Origin: Paludibacter sp. 47-17
GTDB taxonomy: Bacteria; Bacteroidota; Bacteroidia; Bacteroidales; Paludibacteraceae
Length of the DNA stretch: 64,000 nt
Reading direction: 5' to 3'
NCBI GenBank assembly: GCA_001898935.1
Contig: MKVT01000008.1
Location: 1-64,000, forward strand
The position numbers and the translations under genes were made by a program. The notes beneath the pieces were generated by a model. It searched no databases. It was not told the DNA's origin and saw only the letters and a program-made list of their open reading frames with translations. Positions 7,696 through 17,096 of the stretch are shown piece after piece; positions within the stretch are counted from its first letter, which is position 1; each line of letters starts with the position of its first letter.

Positions 7696-9455
7696 AGACG
7701 AACTACAATCTCAATTTTGATACCAGCACCGACAGTTCCATGTCGACGCCCGAAATGTTTCGTAAGCTCTGGCAATTGGTGGGGAACGAAAAGTCAAGTT
7801 TGCTGATCGCTTTGTTTGTAATTATTGTGAATTCACTGTTGAATCTGATCGCGCCATTTCTGATTGGAGATGCTGTGGATAAATTTGTACAAACGCGCGA
7901 ATATTCCGGAGTAATCCGCTATGCAGTTATCCTGTTCGCGATTTTTGCGACAGTGCTGGTATCGGGTTATTTTCAGACACAACTGATGGGGAAAGTAGGG
8001 CAACGCATGTTGTACAATCTTCGCAATGCGGTGTTCACCAAGTTGCAGGAACTTCCGTTTGCCTTCTTCAATCAGAACAAATCGGGCGATCTTATCTCCC
8101 GTATCAATAGCGATACCGAGAAAATCAACCAGTTTTTTTCCCATTCGCTCATTCAGTTTGCCGGCAGTTTGGTGTCGATGCTGGGAGCTGCGGTATTTTT
8201 ACTGTCCATCAATTTCCAACTCGGGTTAGCTGCGCTTATTCCCGGTGTGGTTTTGTGGATCTTTACCCGGTCGGTATCGCCCTATGTGAAAAAGAAGAAT
8301 GCCGTGAGTTTGCGCAGTGGCGGCCAGTTGAGCGCCGAAATTCAGGAAAGCCTTTCGAATTTCAAGGTAGTGGTGGCGTTTAACCGGCGCGATTATTTCC
8401 GCGAGAAATTCGAAGAAGCCAATGCCGACAATTACCAAAAGGCCTTGAAGGCCGGTTTCGTGAATACTTCGCTGGCACCCGTTTATAGTTTGCTGGCCAA
8501 TATCGGGCAGCTCATCGTGCTTTCATTTGGAATTTATCTGATCTTAAACGGGTTGTTTACAGTAGGTTTGCTTATCAGTTTTTTGTCGTACATCGTATTG
8601 TTCTACAACCCCTTGCGGCAGATTGCCGGGTTGTGGGCCAATTTTCAGGTAGCGTTGGCCTGTTGGGATCGTATCGCGATGATTATTTCGCTTCGTAACG
8701 ATTTGGAGGTGGTACACGAAGAGCCCCGGCCCGACCGGTCGGTGCTTCGTTTTCAAAACGTAAGTTTCGCATATACACCCGGCCATGATATTCTTACCAA
8801 CATCAGTTTCGAGCTCGAGCAGGGCAAGACCTATGCATTTGTGGGTCCTACCGGAGGAGGGAAAACCACCACGGCTTCGCTGATCTCGCGCTTATTTGAT
8901 CCTGGTTCGGGCAGTATCCGGTTGCACGGGCGCGATTTGCGTTCGTATTCGCACGAAGAACGGGCGCAACGTATCGGCTTTATTTTGCAGGAGCCGGTTT
9001 TGTTTTCGGGTACTTTACGCGATAATATCGTGTACGGCAACCCGGCTTATGCGCAGTTGACCGATGATGAATTGATGCAATTGCTGCGGCAAGAGGGCTT
9101 GGATAGCCTGATGAACCGGTTTGGAAGCGGGTTGAATATGGAGATTAATGCTTCGGGCGAAGGGGTCAGTCTGGGGCAGCGGCAGCTGATTGCTTTTATA
9201 CGTGCGGTACTGCGTCGTCCCGATGTACTTATTCTCGACGAGGCCACGGCCAATATCGATACCGTTACCGAGCAGTTGCTGGGCGAAGTGCTGGCTAAAT
9301 TACCGGGCACCACTACCCGCATCGTGATTGCCCACCGGCTGAATACCATCGAGAATGCCGATGAAATTTTCTTTGTCAATTCGGGCCGGGTGATTCGTGC
9401 GGGATCGATGGAACAGGCTGTAGAGCTGTTGTTGCACGGGAAAAGAGTAAGCTAA
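7692..9455 (+). CDS. ABC exporter half-transporter with catalytic ATPase site (subunit B)
   Basis: A 587-residue partner of the preceding subunit: six membrane helices in roughly residues 30-320 and a C-terminal ATP-binding domain. Walker A is GPTGGGKTT, Walker B is LILDEATA with the catalytic Glu, and the switch His is present in IAHRL. The signature is altered to VSLGQ instead of LSGGQ. The pattern is the exact complement of subunit A: the good Walker residues of B face the good signature of A, giving one active and one degenerate site. The ATG overlaps subunit A's stop, which supports equimolar translation of a heterodimer in the inner membrane. Confidence 0.9.
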   Translation: MKTNYNLNFDTSTDSSMSTPEMFRKLWQLVGNEKSSLLIALFVIIVNSLLNLIAPFLIGDAVDKFVQTREYSGVIRYAVILFAIFATVLVSGYFQTQLMGKVGQRMLYNLRNAVFTKLQELPFAFFNQNKSGDLISRINSDTEKINQFFSHSLIQFAGSLVSMLGAAVFLLSINFQLGLAALIPGVVLWIFTRSVSPYVKKKNAVSLRSGGQLSAEIQESLSNFKVVVAFNRRDYFREKFEEANADNYQKALKAGFVNTSLAPVYSLLANIGQLIVLSFGIYLILNGLFTVGLLISFLSYIVLFYNPLRQIAGLWANFQVALACWDRIAMIISLRNDLEVVHEEPRPDRSVLRFQNVSFAYTPGHDILTNISFELEQGKTYAFVGPTGGGKTTTASLISRLFDPGSGSIRLHGRDLRSYSHEERAQRIGFILQEPVLFSGTLRDNIVYGNPAYAQLTDDELMQLLRQEGLDSLMNRFGSGLNMEINASGEGVSLGQRQLIAFIRAVLRRPDVLILDEATANIDTVTEQLLGEVLAKLPGTTTRIVIAHRLNTIENADEIFFVNSGRVIRAGSMEQAVELLLHGKRVS

Positions 9456-9482
9456 GGAGCAGTGCATCGTTTTTTGCCGGAC

Positions 9483-9515
9483 TTTGGGTGTTTGTGATTA
9501 ATTTTTGTAATTTTG
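9483..9515 (+). promoter_or_regulatory. Putative promoter of the MlrC-like gene
   Basis: TAATTTTG at 9508-9515 fits TAnnTTTG, with TTTG at 9483-9486 (21 bp spacing instead of 19). The start codon follows at 9550. Confidence 0.5.
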
Positions 9516-9549
9516 TTGACTAACTTAATCTATTATCAGCAAAAACACC

Positions 9550-11079
9550 ATGAAGAGAACACTCCTGATCGTAACCCTTGCCGCTGTGTTGGCGGCCTGT
9601 ACTCAAACAACGCCTGTTCAACCCCGCATCGCCATCGCGGGCATCGCCATCGAATCGAGTACTTTTTCGCCGGCTGTATCGCTAATGCATGATTTCCGGA
9701 TCCGAGAAACCGATTCGCTCCTGAGCGATTATCCTTTTCTGCACCCCGATTCGGGGGTGGTCGACCGTGCCGTATGGCTGCCGGCACTGAAAGCGAGGGC
9801 TATGCCCGGCGGCATTGTGAAGCGGGAGGTATACGAAGAGCTGACTGCGCGGATTCTCGAAATGCTGAAAGCTTCGTTGCCGCTCGATGGCTTTTTCTTC
9901 GACATTCACGGAGCCATGAGTGTGGAAGGGTTGTCCGATCCCGAAGGCGATCTGATCGGGCGCATTCGTAAGGTGATCGGACCCGATGTATTGGTATCGT
10001 CGTGTATGGATTTACATGGAAGCGTGTCGCACCGGCTGGCCAAAAATGTGGATATGATTACCTGTTACCGGATGGCTCCGCACGACGATGCGATGAACTC
10101 GCGCCGGCGGGCGGTGGTCAATCTGCTCGAACGGCTGGAGTCGGGCAAGGGTAAGCCGGCCTACAAAGCCTGGATCAAAGTACCTGTTTTGCTTCCCGGC
10201 GAGAAAACCAGCACCAGGGTGGAGCCGGCTAAAAGTTTATATGCGTTGATTCCGCGGCTCATCGATGGCGAAAAGGTGATCGATGCATCGATCTGGATGT
10301 CGTATCCCTGGGCCGACGAACCGCGCAACCATGCGGTGGTGATGGCGTATGGCGACGATAAGAAGGCGGTGGCGGCAGCAGCCGGGAAGCTGGCAGAGCA
10401 GTTTTGGTCGGTGCGCAGGGAGTTTGCCTTTGTTGCCCCTACCGATTATCTGGACGCTTGCCTGGCAGATGCTTTAGCGTCGGAAGTGAAGCCTTATGTG
10501 ATCAGCGATATGGGCGATAATCCGACGGCCGGCGGTGCGGGCGATGTTACCTGGACACTGACCGAATTGTTGAAACGCCCCGAATTTAAGCATCCCGATG
10601 GTAAAAGTCTTATTTATGCATCTATTCCCGATGCCGATTTTGTAAGCCGCGCCGTTGCTACCGGCGTGAACGGTATCATCGATGCCGAGGCCGGAGCCCG
10701 GGTCGATTCGCGCTATGCTCCGCCGGTGCGCCTCAACGGTCGTATTACCGCCATTTACAAAGACGATAGGGACGGCGACGTGGTAGTGGTGAAAATCGGG
10801 AGTATTTCGGTGATTGTAACCCAAAAACGCAAGGCCTACCATTACGAACATTATTTTACCCAACTCGGGCTTCATCCGCGCGAAACCGATATTCTGGTCG
10901 TGAAAATAGGATATCTGGTGCCCGAGCTTTACGAGCTGCAGAAAGGATGGATGATGGCTCTTACTCCCGGCGGAGTGGATCAGGATTTAATGCGGATTCC
11001 CTACAAAAACATTATCCGCCCCATTTTTCCGCTCGATGCGGATATGGAAGATCCGGAACTGAAAGCGGAATGGATGTGA
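9550..11079 (+). CDS. MlrC-like M81 family metallopeptidase, predicted lipoprotein
   Basis: A 509-residue protein of the MlrC/M81 family, named for the enzyme of microcystin breakdown; most members have unknown substrates. The N-terminus is a lipoprotein signal (LAAVLAACTQ, lipidated Cys near residue 17), so it is anchored in the envelope rather than cytoplasmic. Family blocks are GIAIESSTFSP, FFFDIHGAMSVEG and SSCMDLHGSVS, whose Asp and His residues are likely zinc ligands. The C-terminal half carries the typical SDMGDNPTAGGAGD stretch. The gene has its own likely promoter and no obvious functional partner. The family call is strong; the catalytic role here is inferred. Confidence 0.85.
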   Translation: MKRTLLIVTLAAVLAACTQTTPVQPRIAIAGIAIESSTFSPAVSLMHDFRIRETDSLLSDYPFLHPDSGVVDRAVWLPALKARAMPGGIVKREVYEELTARILEMLKASLPLDGFFFDIHGAMSVEGLSDPEGDLIGRIRKVIGPDVLVSSCMDLHGSVSHRLAKNVDMITCYRMAPHDDAMNSRRRAVVNLLERLESGKGKPAYKAWIKVPVLLPGEKTSTRVEPAKSLYALIPRLIDGEKVIDASIWMSYPWADEPRNHAVVMAYGDDKKAVAAAAGKLAEQFWSVRREFAFVAPTDYLDACLADALASEVKPYVISDMGDNPTAGGAGDVTWTLTELLKRPEFKHPDGKSLIYASIPDADFVSRAVATGVNGIIDAEAGARVDSRYAPPVRLNGRITAIYKDDRDGDVVVVKIGSISVIVTQKRKAYHYEHYFTQLGLHPRETDILVVKIGYLVPELYELQKGWMMALTPGGVDQDLMRIPYKNIIRPIFPLDADMEDPELKAEWM

Positions 11080-11107
11080 CCCGATTTTCGCAACGCCTTA
11101 CTATCGG

Positions 11108-11854
11108 TTATGATGTTGTCAGTTGTCCGATGGTGTGTTTTACATTGTCGGCCGTGGTGAACGGCTGTCGGTATTCGTCGATAGTGACGGTACCGCCCAT
11201 GGAGACCTGCCGATTGCGGAAAAGCATTCCGCTTTCGTGAAGCGAGCGCGCCGAGAAATGGAACTCGGTAATGCCTGTCTGCTCGTGGATACTCCGGATG
11301 TTGGACGGATTCACTCCGCTCCCGGCCAGCAGAATAATGCGGCCGGCAGCTTGCTGTTGAAGCTCACTTAGCAGCTGCATTCCTTCATAGGCGGTAGGCT
11401 GCTGTCCCGACGTTAAAATACGGTCGCATCCCAGTCCGATGATGTCTTCCAACGCTTTCCGCGGATCGCAGGTCATATCGAAGGCTCGGTGGAAAGTTAC
11501 CGAAAGTCCCTCCGATGCATCCATGAGCCGGCGCATCAGGGGCATATCGATGTCGCCGCCGGGAGTCAAACAGCCAAACACAACACCATCGACTCCGGCT
11601 TTGCGACAGAGCTCGATATCGTGGAGCATGGAGCGGATTTCCAGCTGTGAGTACAGGAAATCGCCGGCCCGGGGACGGATAATTACATGCAGGCGGGTGG
11701 TAGTCAACAACTCACGGGCCTGAATAATCTCGCCATACGAAGGGGTGGTGCCTCCTTCGGGTAGTGCGGCGCATAATTCCACGCGGTGCGCTCCGCCTTC
11801 CTGTGCCGCCAGGCAGCTCCGCACCGAGTTGGCGCAAATTTCGAATAAAAACAT
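11108..11854 (-). CDS. cutC: CutC family protein
   Basis: A 248-residue TIM-barrel protein matching CutC, with the hallmark N-terminal LFEICANSV and the segments GGAHRVELCAAL and IIRPRAGDFLYS. CutC is called a copper-homeostasis protein, but the copper role is poorly supported and the biochemical activity is uncertain. It is encoded 46 bp downstream of the acyl-CoA synthetase on the same strand and has no clear promoter of its own, so it may be the last gene of that operon. A 16-bp perfect palindrome lies in the gap. Confidence 0.85.
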   Translation of the reverse strand: MFLFEICANSVRSCLAAQEGGAHRVELCAALPEGGTTPSYGEIIQARELLTTTRLHVIIRPRAGDFLYSQLEIRSMLHDIELCRKAGVDGVVFGCLTPGGDIDMPLMRRLMDASEGLSVTFHRAFDMTCDPRKALEDIIGLGCDRILTSGQQPTAYEGMQLLSELQQQAAGRIILLAGSGVNPSNIRSIHEQTGITEFHFSARSLHESGMLFRNRQVSMGGTVTIDEYRQPFTTADNVKHTIGQLTTS

Positions 11855-11873
11855 GTTTGTATTGGTTGGCGCT

Positions 11874-11889
11874 TAGTGGTTAACCACTA
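11874..11889. repeat. Perfect 16-bp palindrome upstream of cutC
   Basis: TAGTGGTTAACCACTA reads the same on both strands and sits between the stop of the acyl-CoA synthetase and the start of cutC. It could be an operator or a small hairpin that affects downstream expression; there is no T run for a classical terminator. Confidence 0.5.
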
Positions 11890-11900
11890 GCGATTAAACG

Positions 11901-13544
11901 TTAACTGTTGTTTCGTATCTCGACCCTCCTGATTTTCCCGCTGATCGTTTTGGGCAATTCGTCGACAAATTCAATCATCCGCGGATATTTGTAAGGAGCG
12001 GTTACTTTTTTTACATGTTCCTGGATTTCAGCAGCCAGCTCATCGCTGGCAGTGTATTCCTTAGCTAAAATAATAGTAGCCTTTACCAGCTGTCCGCGCA
12101 GTTCGTCGGGCACTCCGGTCACAGCACATTCCACCACCGCCGGATGCGTCATCAACGCACTTTCCACCTCAAAAGGACCGATCCGGTAGCCGGAACTTTT
12201 TATCACATCGTCGGTGCGGCCTACGAACCAAAAATAGCCGTCCTCGTCGCGCCAGGCCACATCGCCCGTATGGTACAGTCCGTCGTGAATCACTTCGTTG
12301 GTAAGCGTTTCGTTGCGATAGTAGCCCTTGAACAATCCGATCGGATATCCTTTGTTCAGCCGGAGTACGATTTCGCCCTGTTCGCCGACTTCGGCAACTC
12401 GCCCGTCGGGCATCACCAGATCGACCTCGTAATGCGGATTCGGTTTGCCCATCGAACCCGGCTTCGGCTCCATCCAGGGCGCCGTGATCACCGTTGCCGT
12501 AGTTTCACTCTGGCCGTATCCCTCCTTCAGCTTGATCCCCGTCAGTTTCAAAAACTGCTCGTACACCGCCGGGTTCAATGCTTCGCCGGCAATGGTGCAA
12601 TACTCCAGCGAACTCAGGTCGTACTTGCTGATGTCCTCCCGGATTAAAAAACGGAAAATAGTAGGAGGAGCACAAAGAGAAGTAATACGGTATTTCTGAA
12701 TCATTTCCAGCATATCGGTGGGAGCGAACTTTTCGTGATCGTATACAAAAACGCAGGCCCCCACGATCCACTGCCCGTAAAGCTTTCCCCATACCGCCTT
12801 GAGCCAGCCGGTATCGGCAATGGTAAGGTGTAAGCTGTCTTCGTGCAGGTTGTGCCAGTATTTCGCCGTGACAATGTGCGCCAGCGGATACAGATGATCG
12901 AGCATCACCATCTTCGGATTGCCGGTAGTGCCCGAAGTAAAACTGATAATCAGCGGGTCGATATTGATCGTACAGCCTTTACCACATTCAAACCCGGGAG
13001 CGGCAGGCATTTCCTGCTGAAAATCGTGCCAGCCTTCAGGTACCGCGGGACCGACCGAGATCAGCGTTTCCAGTTCGGGCGAAGCACTCCGGGAGGCTTC
13101 AATGCTGCTCAACAGCGGTTCTTCGCCCACCGCAATAATAGCCTTGATTCCCGCCGCATTGTTGCGGTACACAATATCTTTTTCGGTAAGCAGGTGTGTT
13201 GCCGGAATTATTACCGCCCCGATCTTGTGAAGCGCAATAATCGTAAACCAGAACTCATAGCGGCGCTTCAGGATGGCCATTACTTTATCGCCCTTACCGA
13301 TGCCCAGCTGCCGGAAGTAAGAAGCCGTACGGTCGGAAAAGGTTTTTATTTCGCCGAAGGTGAATTCGCGGCATTCGCCTTTGTCGTTGGTCCACAACAA
13401 GGCTTTTTTTCCGGGCGCTATACGGGCCCACTCGTCCACTACGTCGTAGGCAAAATTAAACTGATCGGGTATCAGCAGCCGGTAATTGGCCGCGAAATCG
13501 TCGAAATCGTGAAACGAGGTCTGTTTTAAAAAACGTTCAATCAT
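11901..13544 (-). CDS. Acyl-CoA synthetase (AMP-forming, AMP-binding superfamily)
   Basis: A 547-residue enzyme that activates a carboxylic acid to its acyl-CoA through an acyl-adenylate. Motifs in order are the P-loop-like SFTSGTTGNPKMV, the adenine-contact GYGQSETT, YHTGDVAWRDEDGYFWFVGR with the hinge region, and the C-terminal PKTISGKIRR with the catalytic Lys. It resembles acetyl- to medium-chain (ACSM-like) acyl-CoA synthetases; the acid cannot be fixed from sequence. The gene lies 51 bp downstream of an XRE-cupin regulator on the same strand, a pairing common in Bacteroidales, which suggests ligand-controlled expression. cutC follows. Confidence 0.85.
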   Translation of the reverse strand: MIERFLKQTSFHDFDDFAANYRLLIPDQFNFAYDVVDEWARIAPGKKALLWTNDKGECREFTFGEIKTFSDRTASYFRQLGIGKGDKVMAILKRRYEFWFTIIALHKIGAVIIPATHLLTEKDIVYRNNAAGIKAIIAVGEEPLLSSIEASRSASPELETLISVGPAVPEGWHDFQQEMPAAPGFECGKGCTINIDPLIISFTSGTTGNPKMVMLDHLYPLAHIVTAKYWHNLHEDSLHLTIADTGWLKAVWGKLYGQWIVGACVFVYDHEKFAPTDMLEMIQKYRITSLCAPPTIFRFLIREDISKYDLSSLEYCTIAGEALNPAVYEQFLKLTGIKLKEGYGQSETTATVITAPWMEPKPGSMGKPNPHYEVDLVMPDGRVAEVGEQGEIVLRLNKGYPIGLFKGYYRNETLTNEVIHDGLYHTGDVAWRDEDGYFWFVGRTDDVIKSSGYRIGPFEVESALMTHPAVVECAVTGVPDELRGQLVKATIILAKEYTASDELAAEIQEHVKKVTAPYKYPRMIEFVDELPKTISGKIRRVEIRNNS

Positions 13545-13595
13545 ATGTTTACTTCTAAAATCGTTCTAATGGTGAATGTGCAAAACCGGCCGGAA

Positions 13596-14144
13596 CTAAA
13601 TAATCATGGCCAGGAACCGCACTTTTTTACCGTTCAGGGCTTTCATCCCGTGAGGCCGTGAAGCGTCGAAATAAATACAATCGCCTTCGTGTAAGATAAG
13701 ATCGTTGTCGCCGATCTGCAATTGCATGCTGCCTTCCAGTATCATTGCAAACTCCTGTCCGGGATGCGTGTTGAGGGTGATCGGTTTGTTGCTTGCCGCA
13801 ACCGTCACCTCGAACGGTTCGGCCTTCGCATTTTTAAAACCGTACGCCAGCGAGCGGTATTTGTAGGCTTTATTGCGTTCTATGCCGATACCTGCACCTT
13901 TGCGGGTGATGAAAAATGCCGTGGCATGCGGCTCTTCACCGCTGATGAGCGTTGTTGTTTCGACTCCGAACACCTCGGCAGCTTCGCAGAGGAAGCTCAT
14001 GGGGATGTCGGATGTGCCCGATTCAAACACTTCGTATTCCTCGGGGCTGATACCACACTTGTGCGCGGCTTCACTGATAGTAAGGTTTATTGCTTCCCGC
14101 AATCCGCGAAGTCGCAAAGCAATCTGGGTGATTTGTGTATTCAT
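13596..14144 (-). CDS. XRE-family transcriptional regulator with C-terminal cupin domain
   Basis: A 182-residue regulator: a helix-turn-helix domain in about residues 5-60 (LRGLREAINLTISEAAHKCG) and a cupin sensor domain in about 105-180 (HPGQEFAMILEGSMQL, then DASRPHGMKALNG). The cupin probably binds a small ligand or metal. The frame extends upstream, but the ATG at 14142-14144 (MNTQITQIALRLRG) fits the family start. It is the first gene of the operon with the acyl-CoA synthetase, so that operon is its likely target. A minus-strand -7 box is visible at 14168-14175. Confidence 0.85.
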   Translation of the reverse strand: MNTQITQIALRLRGLREAINLTISEAAHKCGISPEEYEVFESGTSDIPMSFLCEAAEVFGVETTTLISGEEPHATAFFITRKGAGIGIERNKAYKYRSLAYGFKNAKAEPFEVTVAASNKPITLNTHPGQEFAMILEGSMQLQIGDNDLILHEGDCIYFDASRPHGMKALNGKKVRFLAMII

Positions 14145-14167
14145 ACGATAAATATTTTTAAGCCGGA

Positions 14168-14175
14168 CAAATTTA
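14168..14175 (-). promoter_or_regulatory. Putative -7 box of the XRE-cupin operon
   Basis: CAAATTTA on the plus strand is TAAATTTG on the minus strand and fits TAnnTTTG. It lies 24 bp upstream of the chosen ATG. No -33 TTTG at the consensus distance. Confidence 0.4.
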
Positions 14176-14361
14176 CACGAAAAATCGAGATATGCCATAG
14201 CTCGGTGTTTTTTTTGATAATTATCATCCGGCGCTGATACTTTGTTATATAATACTTTTAAGTAGTGTATTAAAAATAATTAACAGTTTTTGAGGCCTTT
14301 ATGCAGAACTATATCCAATGTAGGTTGTTAATACGTGTACAAACATCAACTATTATTTATA

Positions 14362-17034
14362 ATGAATTCAGATAAGAAGATTCCGAGGGAAATCGAAGAA
14401 CTTGAAAATGAAGAGTGGTTATACTCATTGGACTACGTACTACAGCAATGGGGACCCGACCGGGTGGTGGAGTTGTTGAAACAGCTTCAGATACGCGCCC
14501 ACAAAGCAGGTGTTGAGCTTCCGTTTACGGCCAACACTCCCTACATCAATACAATTGCGAGAGCAAAACAGCCGCCTTATCCGGGAAATCGTGAGATTGA
14601 GCGTATGATTAAGAGTCTGATCCGCTGGAACGCGATGGCGATGGTGGTAAAGGCCAATAAGAATGAGAACGGGATTGGGGGGCATATTTCCACCTACGCG
14701 TCGGTAGCTACCTTGCTGGAGGTTGCCTTCAATCACTTTTTCAGGGGCAATGGCGACAACCACGATGGGGATATGATTTATTTTCAGGGACATGCGGCCC
14801 CGGGTATCTACGCCCGTGCTTTCCTCGAAGGTCGTCTGACGGTTGATCAGTTGAATAATTTCCGCCGCGAACTCCATCCCAAGGGAGGTCTTTCGTCGTA
14901 TCCTCATCCCTGGCTGATGCCCGATTTCTGGCAGTTTTCTACCGTTTCGATGGGGTTGGGTCCTATCACCGCTATTTATCAGGCACGTTTCAACCGTTAC
15001 CTGGAAGATCGCGGCCTTAAAAACACATCCAATCAAAAAGTATGGGCGTTTTTAGGCGATGGTGAAACCGACGAGCCCGAAACCCTGGGCGCGATCACCC
15101 TTGCTTCGCGCGAAAAGCTCGATAATCTGATTTTTGTTATCAATTGTAACCTGCAGCGGCTCGATGGTCCGGTGCGTGGCAACGGAAAAATTGTTCAGGA
15201 GCTGGAAGCGGTGTTCCGCGGTGCCGGCTGGAACGTAATTAAAGTACTTTGGGGTGGCGAATGGGACGAAATCCTTGAAAAAGATACCAAAGGTAAGCTC
15301 GTGAAACGTATGGGCGAAATTGTTGACGGGCAGTCGCAGAAATTTTCGATTGCTTCGGGCGATTATGTTCGCAAGGAGTTTTTCGGTGCCGACCCCGAAC
15401 TCCAGGCGATGGTAAGTCACCTCACCGACGATCAGATCCGCAAGATGAAGCGCGGCGGACACGATCCCGAGAAGGTGTTTGCCGCCTACAATGCTGCGGT
15501 GAATCACAAGGGGCAGCCCACCGTCATTCTGGCCAATACCATTAAAGGTTACGGGCTGGGCGAAAGCGGAGAAGGGAAGAACATTACCCACTCGCAGAAA
15601 AAACTGAACGAAGACGAATTGAAAGAATTCCGCACCCGTTTCGGCATTCCTATTTCCGACGATGAAGTTGCGAAGGCTCCTTTTTATAAACTTCCCGAAG
15701 ATTCGGCCGAGATGCAATACCTCCGCAAGCGTCGCGAAGAGTTGGGAGGGTATGTGCCGCAGCGCTGCGAGGATGTGCGTCCTATTAAAACTCCGCCCGA
15801 AGATATTTTCGCCGAGTTTTACACCGGTTCCGACGGTCGCGAACTGTCGTCGACCATGGCTTTTGTGCGGATATTTACTAAATTATTGAAAGATAAAGAG
15901 ATAGGTAAACTTATTGTGCCGATTATTCCCGACGAGGCCCGTACGTTCGGTATGGAGTCCTTGTTCCGTCAGCATGGAATTTACTCGCACGTGGGGCAGC
16001 TGTACGAGCCGGTCGACCGGGAGCTGCTGCTGTATTATAAAGAAGCGAAAGACGGTCAGATTCTGGAAGAAGGGATTACCGAAGCCGGGGCTATGTCGTC
16101 GTTTATCGCAGCCGGAACTGCCTATGCCAATCACGGGATCAACATGATGCCTTTCTTTGTGTATTATTCGATGTTTGGACTTCAACGGGTGGGGGACCTG
16201 GTATGGGCGGCTGCCGACATGAAGGCTAAAGGATTCATGGTGGGCGGTACGGCCGGGCGTACGACGCTGGCGGGCGAAGGCTTGCAGCACCAGGATGGGC
16301 ACAGTCACCTGCAGGCGATGACCGTTCCGAATATGGTGGCCTACGATCCGGCTTTTGCTTACGAGCTGGCGGTGATTATCCGCGACGGAATCCGCCGGAT
16401 GTACGAAGAGCAGGAAGATGTATTCTACTACGTAACGATCATGAACGAAAACTACGCGATGCCGGCCATGCCCGAAGGTGTCAAGGAGGGAATTCTGAAA
16501 GGGATGTACCGTTTCAAAGCCGGGTCGGACAATTCGAAACCCCTGGTGGCCAACTTGTTGGGTAGTGGTACTATTCTGAATGAAGTAATTCGCGCGGCCG
16601 AAATGCTGGAAGAGAAATACGGGGTGTCGTCGAACGTGTACAGTGTTACCAGCTATAAGCAGTTGCGTCAGGATGCGTTGGAAGCCGAGCGTTACAACAT
16701 GCTTCATCCCGATAAGAAAGAAAAGGTGCCTTATGTATCCACTCAGATTGAAAACGAAGGAGTGATTGTTGCAGCGTCGGACTATATGAAAGCCATTCCC
16801 GATTCGATTTCGAAATGGTTGCCCAAACGCTTGTATGCCCTGGGAACCGACGGATTCGGACGCAGTGAAGCGCGCGCCGAGTTACGCGATTTCTTTGAAG
16901 TAGATACCAAACATATCGTGTTTGCTTCGTTGTATGCCTTATTTAAAGAAGGCAAATTCAAGGCAGCCGATTTGAAGAAAGCGATGAAAGACCTGGATAT
17001 CAATCCGGATAAGTTAAACCCGATGATTTCGTAA
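14362..17034 (+). CDS. aceE: Pyruvate dehydrogenase E1 component, homodimeric type
   Basis: A protein of about 890 residues that decarboxylates pyruvate with thiamine diphosphate and passes the acetyl group to the lipoyl domain of E2. It is the single-chain AceE type known from E. coli (887 residues), not the alpha/beta type. The thiamine-diphosphate/Mg motif starts with GDGETDEPE at about residues 232-240 and ends with INCN. The frame opens at GTG 14335, but the ATG at 14362 (MNSDKKIPREIE) is the better start. It is followed by aceF after 62 bp and lpd, making a complete complex. A purely anaerobic Bacteroidales would be expected to use pyruvate:ferredoxin oxidoreductase, so its presence is informative. 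Confidence 0.95.
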   Translation: MNSDKKIPREIEELENEEWLYSLDYVLQQWGPDRVVELLKQLQIRAHKAGVELPFTANTPYINTIARAKQPPYPGNREIERMIKSLIRWNAMAMVVKANKNENGIGGHISTYASVATLLEVAFNHFFRGNGDNHDGDMIYFQGHAAPGIYARAFLEGRLTVDQLNNFRRELHPKGGLSSYPHPWLMPDFWQFSTVSMGLGPITAIYQARFNRYLEDRGLKNTSNQKVWAFLGDGETDEPETLGAITLASREKLDNLIFVINCNLQRLDGPVRGNGKIVQELEAVFRGAGWNVIKVLWGGEWDEILEKDTKGKLVKRMGEIVDGQSQKFSIASGDYVRKEFFGADPELQAMVSHLTDDQIRKMKRGGHDPEKVFAAYNAAVNHKGQPTVILANTIKGYGLGESGEGKNITHSQKKLNEDELKEFRTRFGIPISDDEVAKAPFYKLPEDSAEMQYLRKRREELGGYVPQRCEDVRPIKTPPEDIFAEFYTGSDGRELSSTMAFVRIFTKLLKDKEIGKLIVPIIPDEARTFGMESLFRQHGIYSHVGQLYEPVDRELLLYYKEAKDGQILEEGITEAGAMSSFIAAGTAYANHGINMMPFFVYYSMFGLQRVGDLVWAAADMKAKGFMVGGTAGRTTLAGEGLQHQDGHSHLQAMTVPNMVAYDPAFAYELAVIIRDGIRRMYEEQEDVFYYVTIMNENYAMPAMPEGVKEGILKGMYRFKAGSDNSKPLVANLLGSGTILNEVIRAAEMLEEKYGVSSNVYSVTSYKQLRQDALEAERYNMLHPDKKEKVPYVSTQIENEGVIVAASDYMKAIPDSISKWLPKRLYALGTDGFGRSEARAELRDFFEVDTKHIVFASLYALFKEGKFKAADLKKAMKDLDINPDKLNPMIS

Positions 17035-17096
17035 AAAAAAGTACTCCGGGGAAGGCCTGTCCGGTTTTCCCTGAGTTGTAAAACCATAAGATTCGT

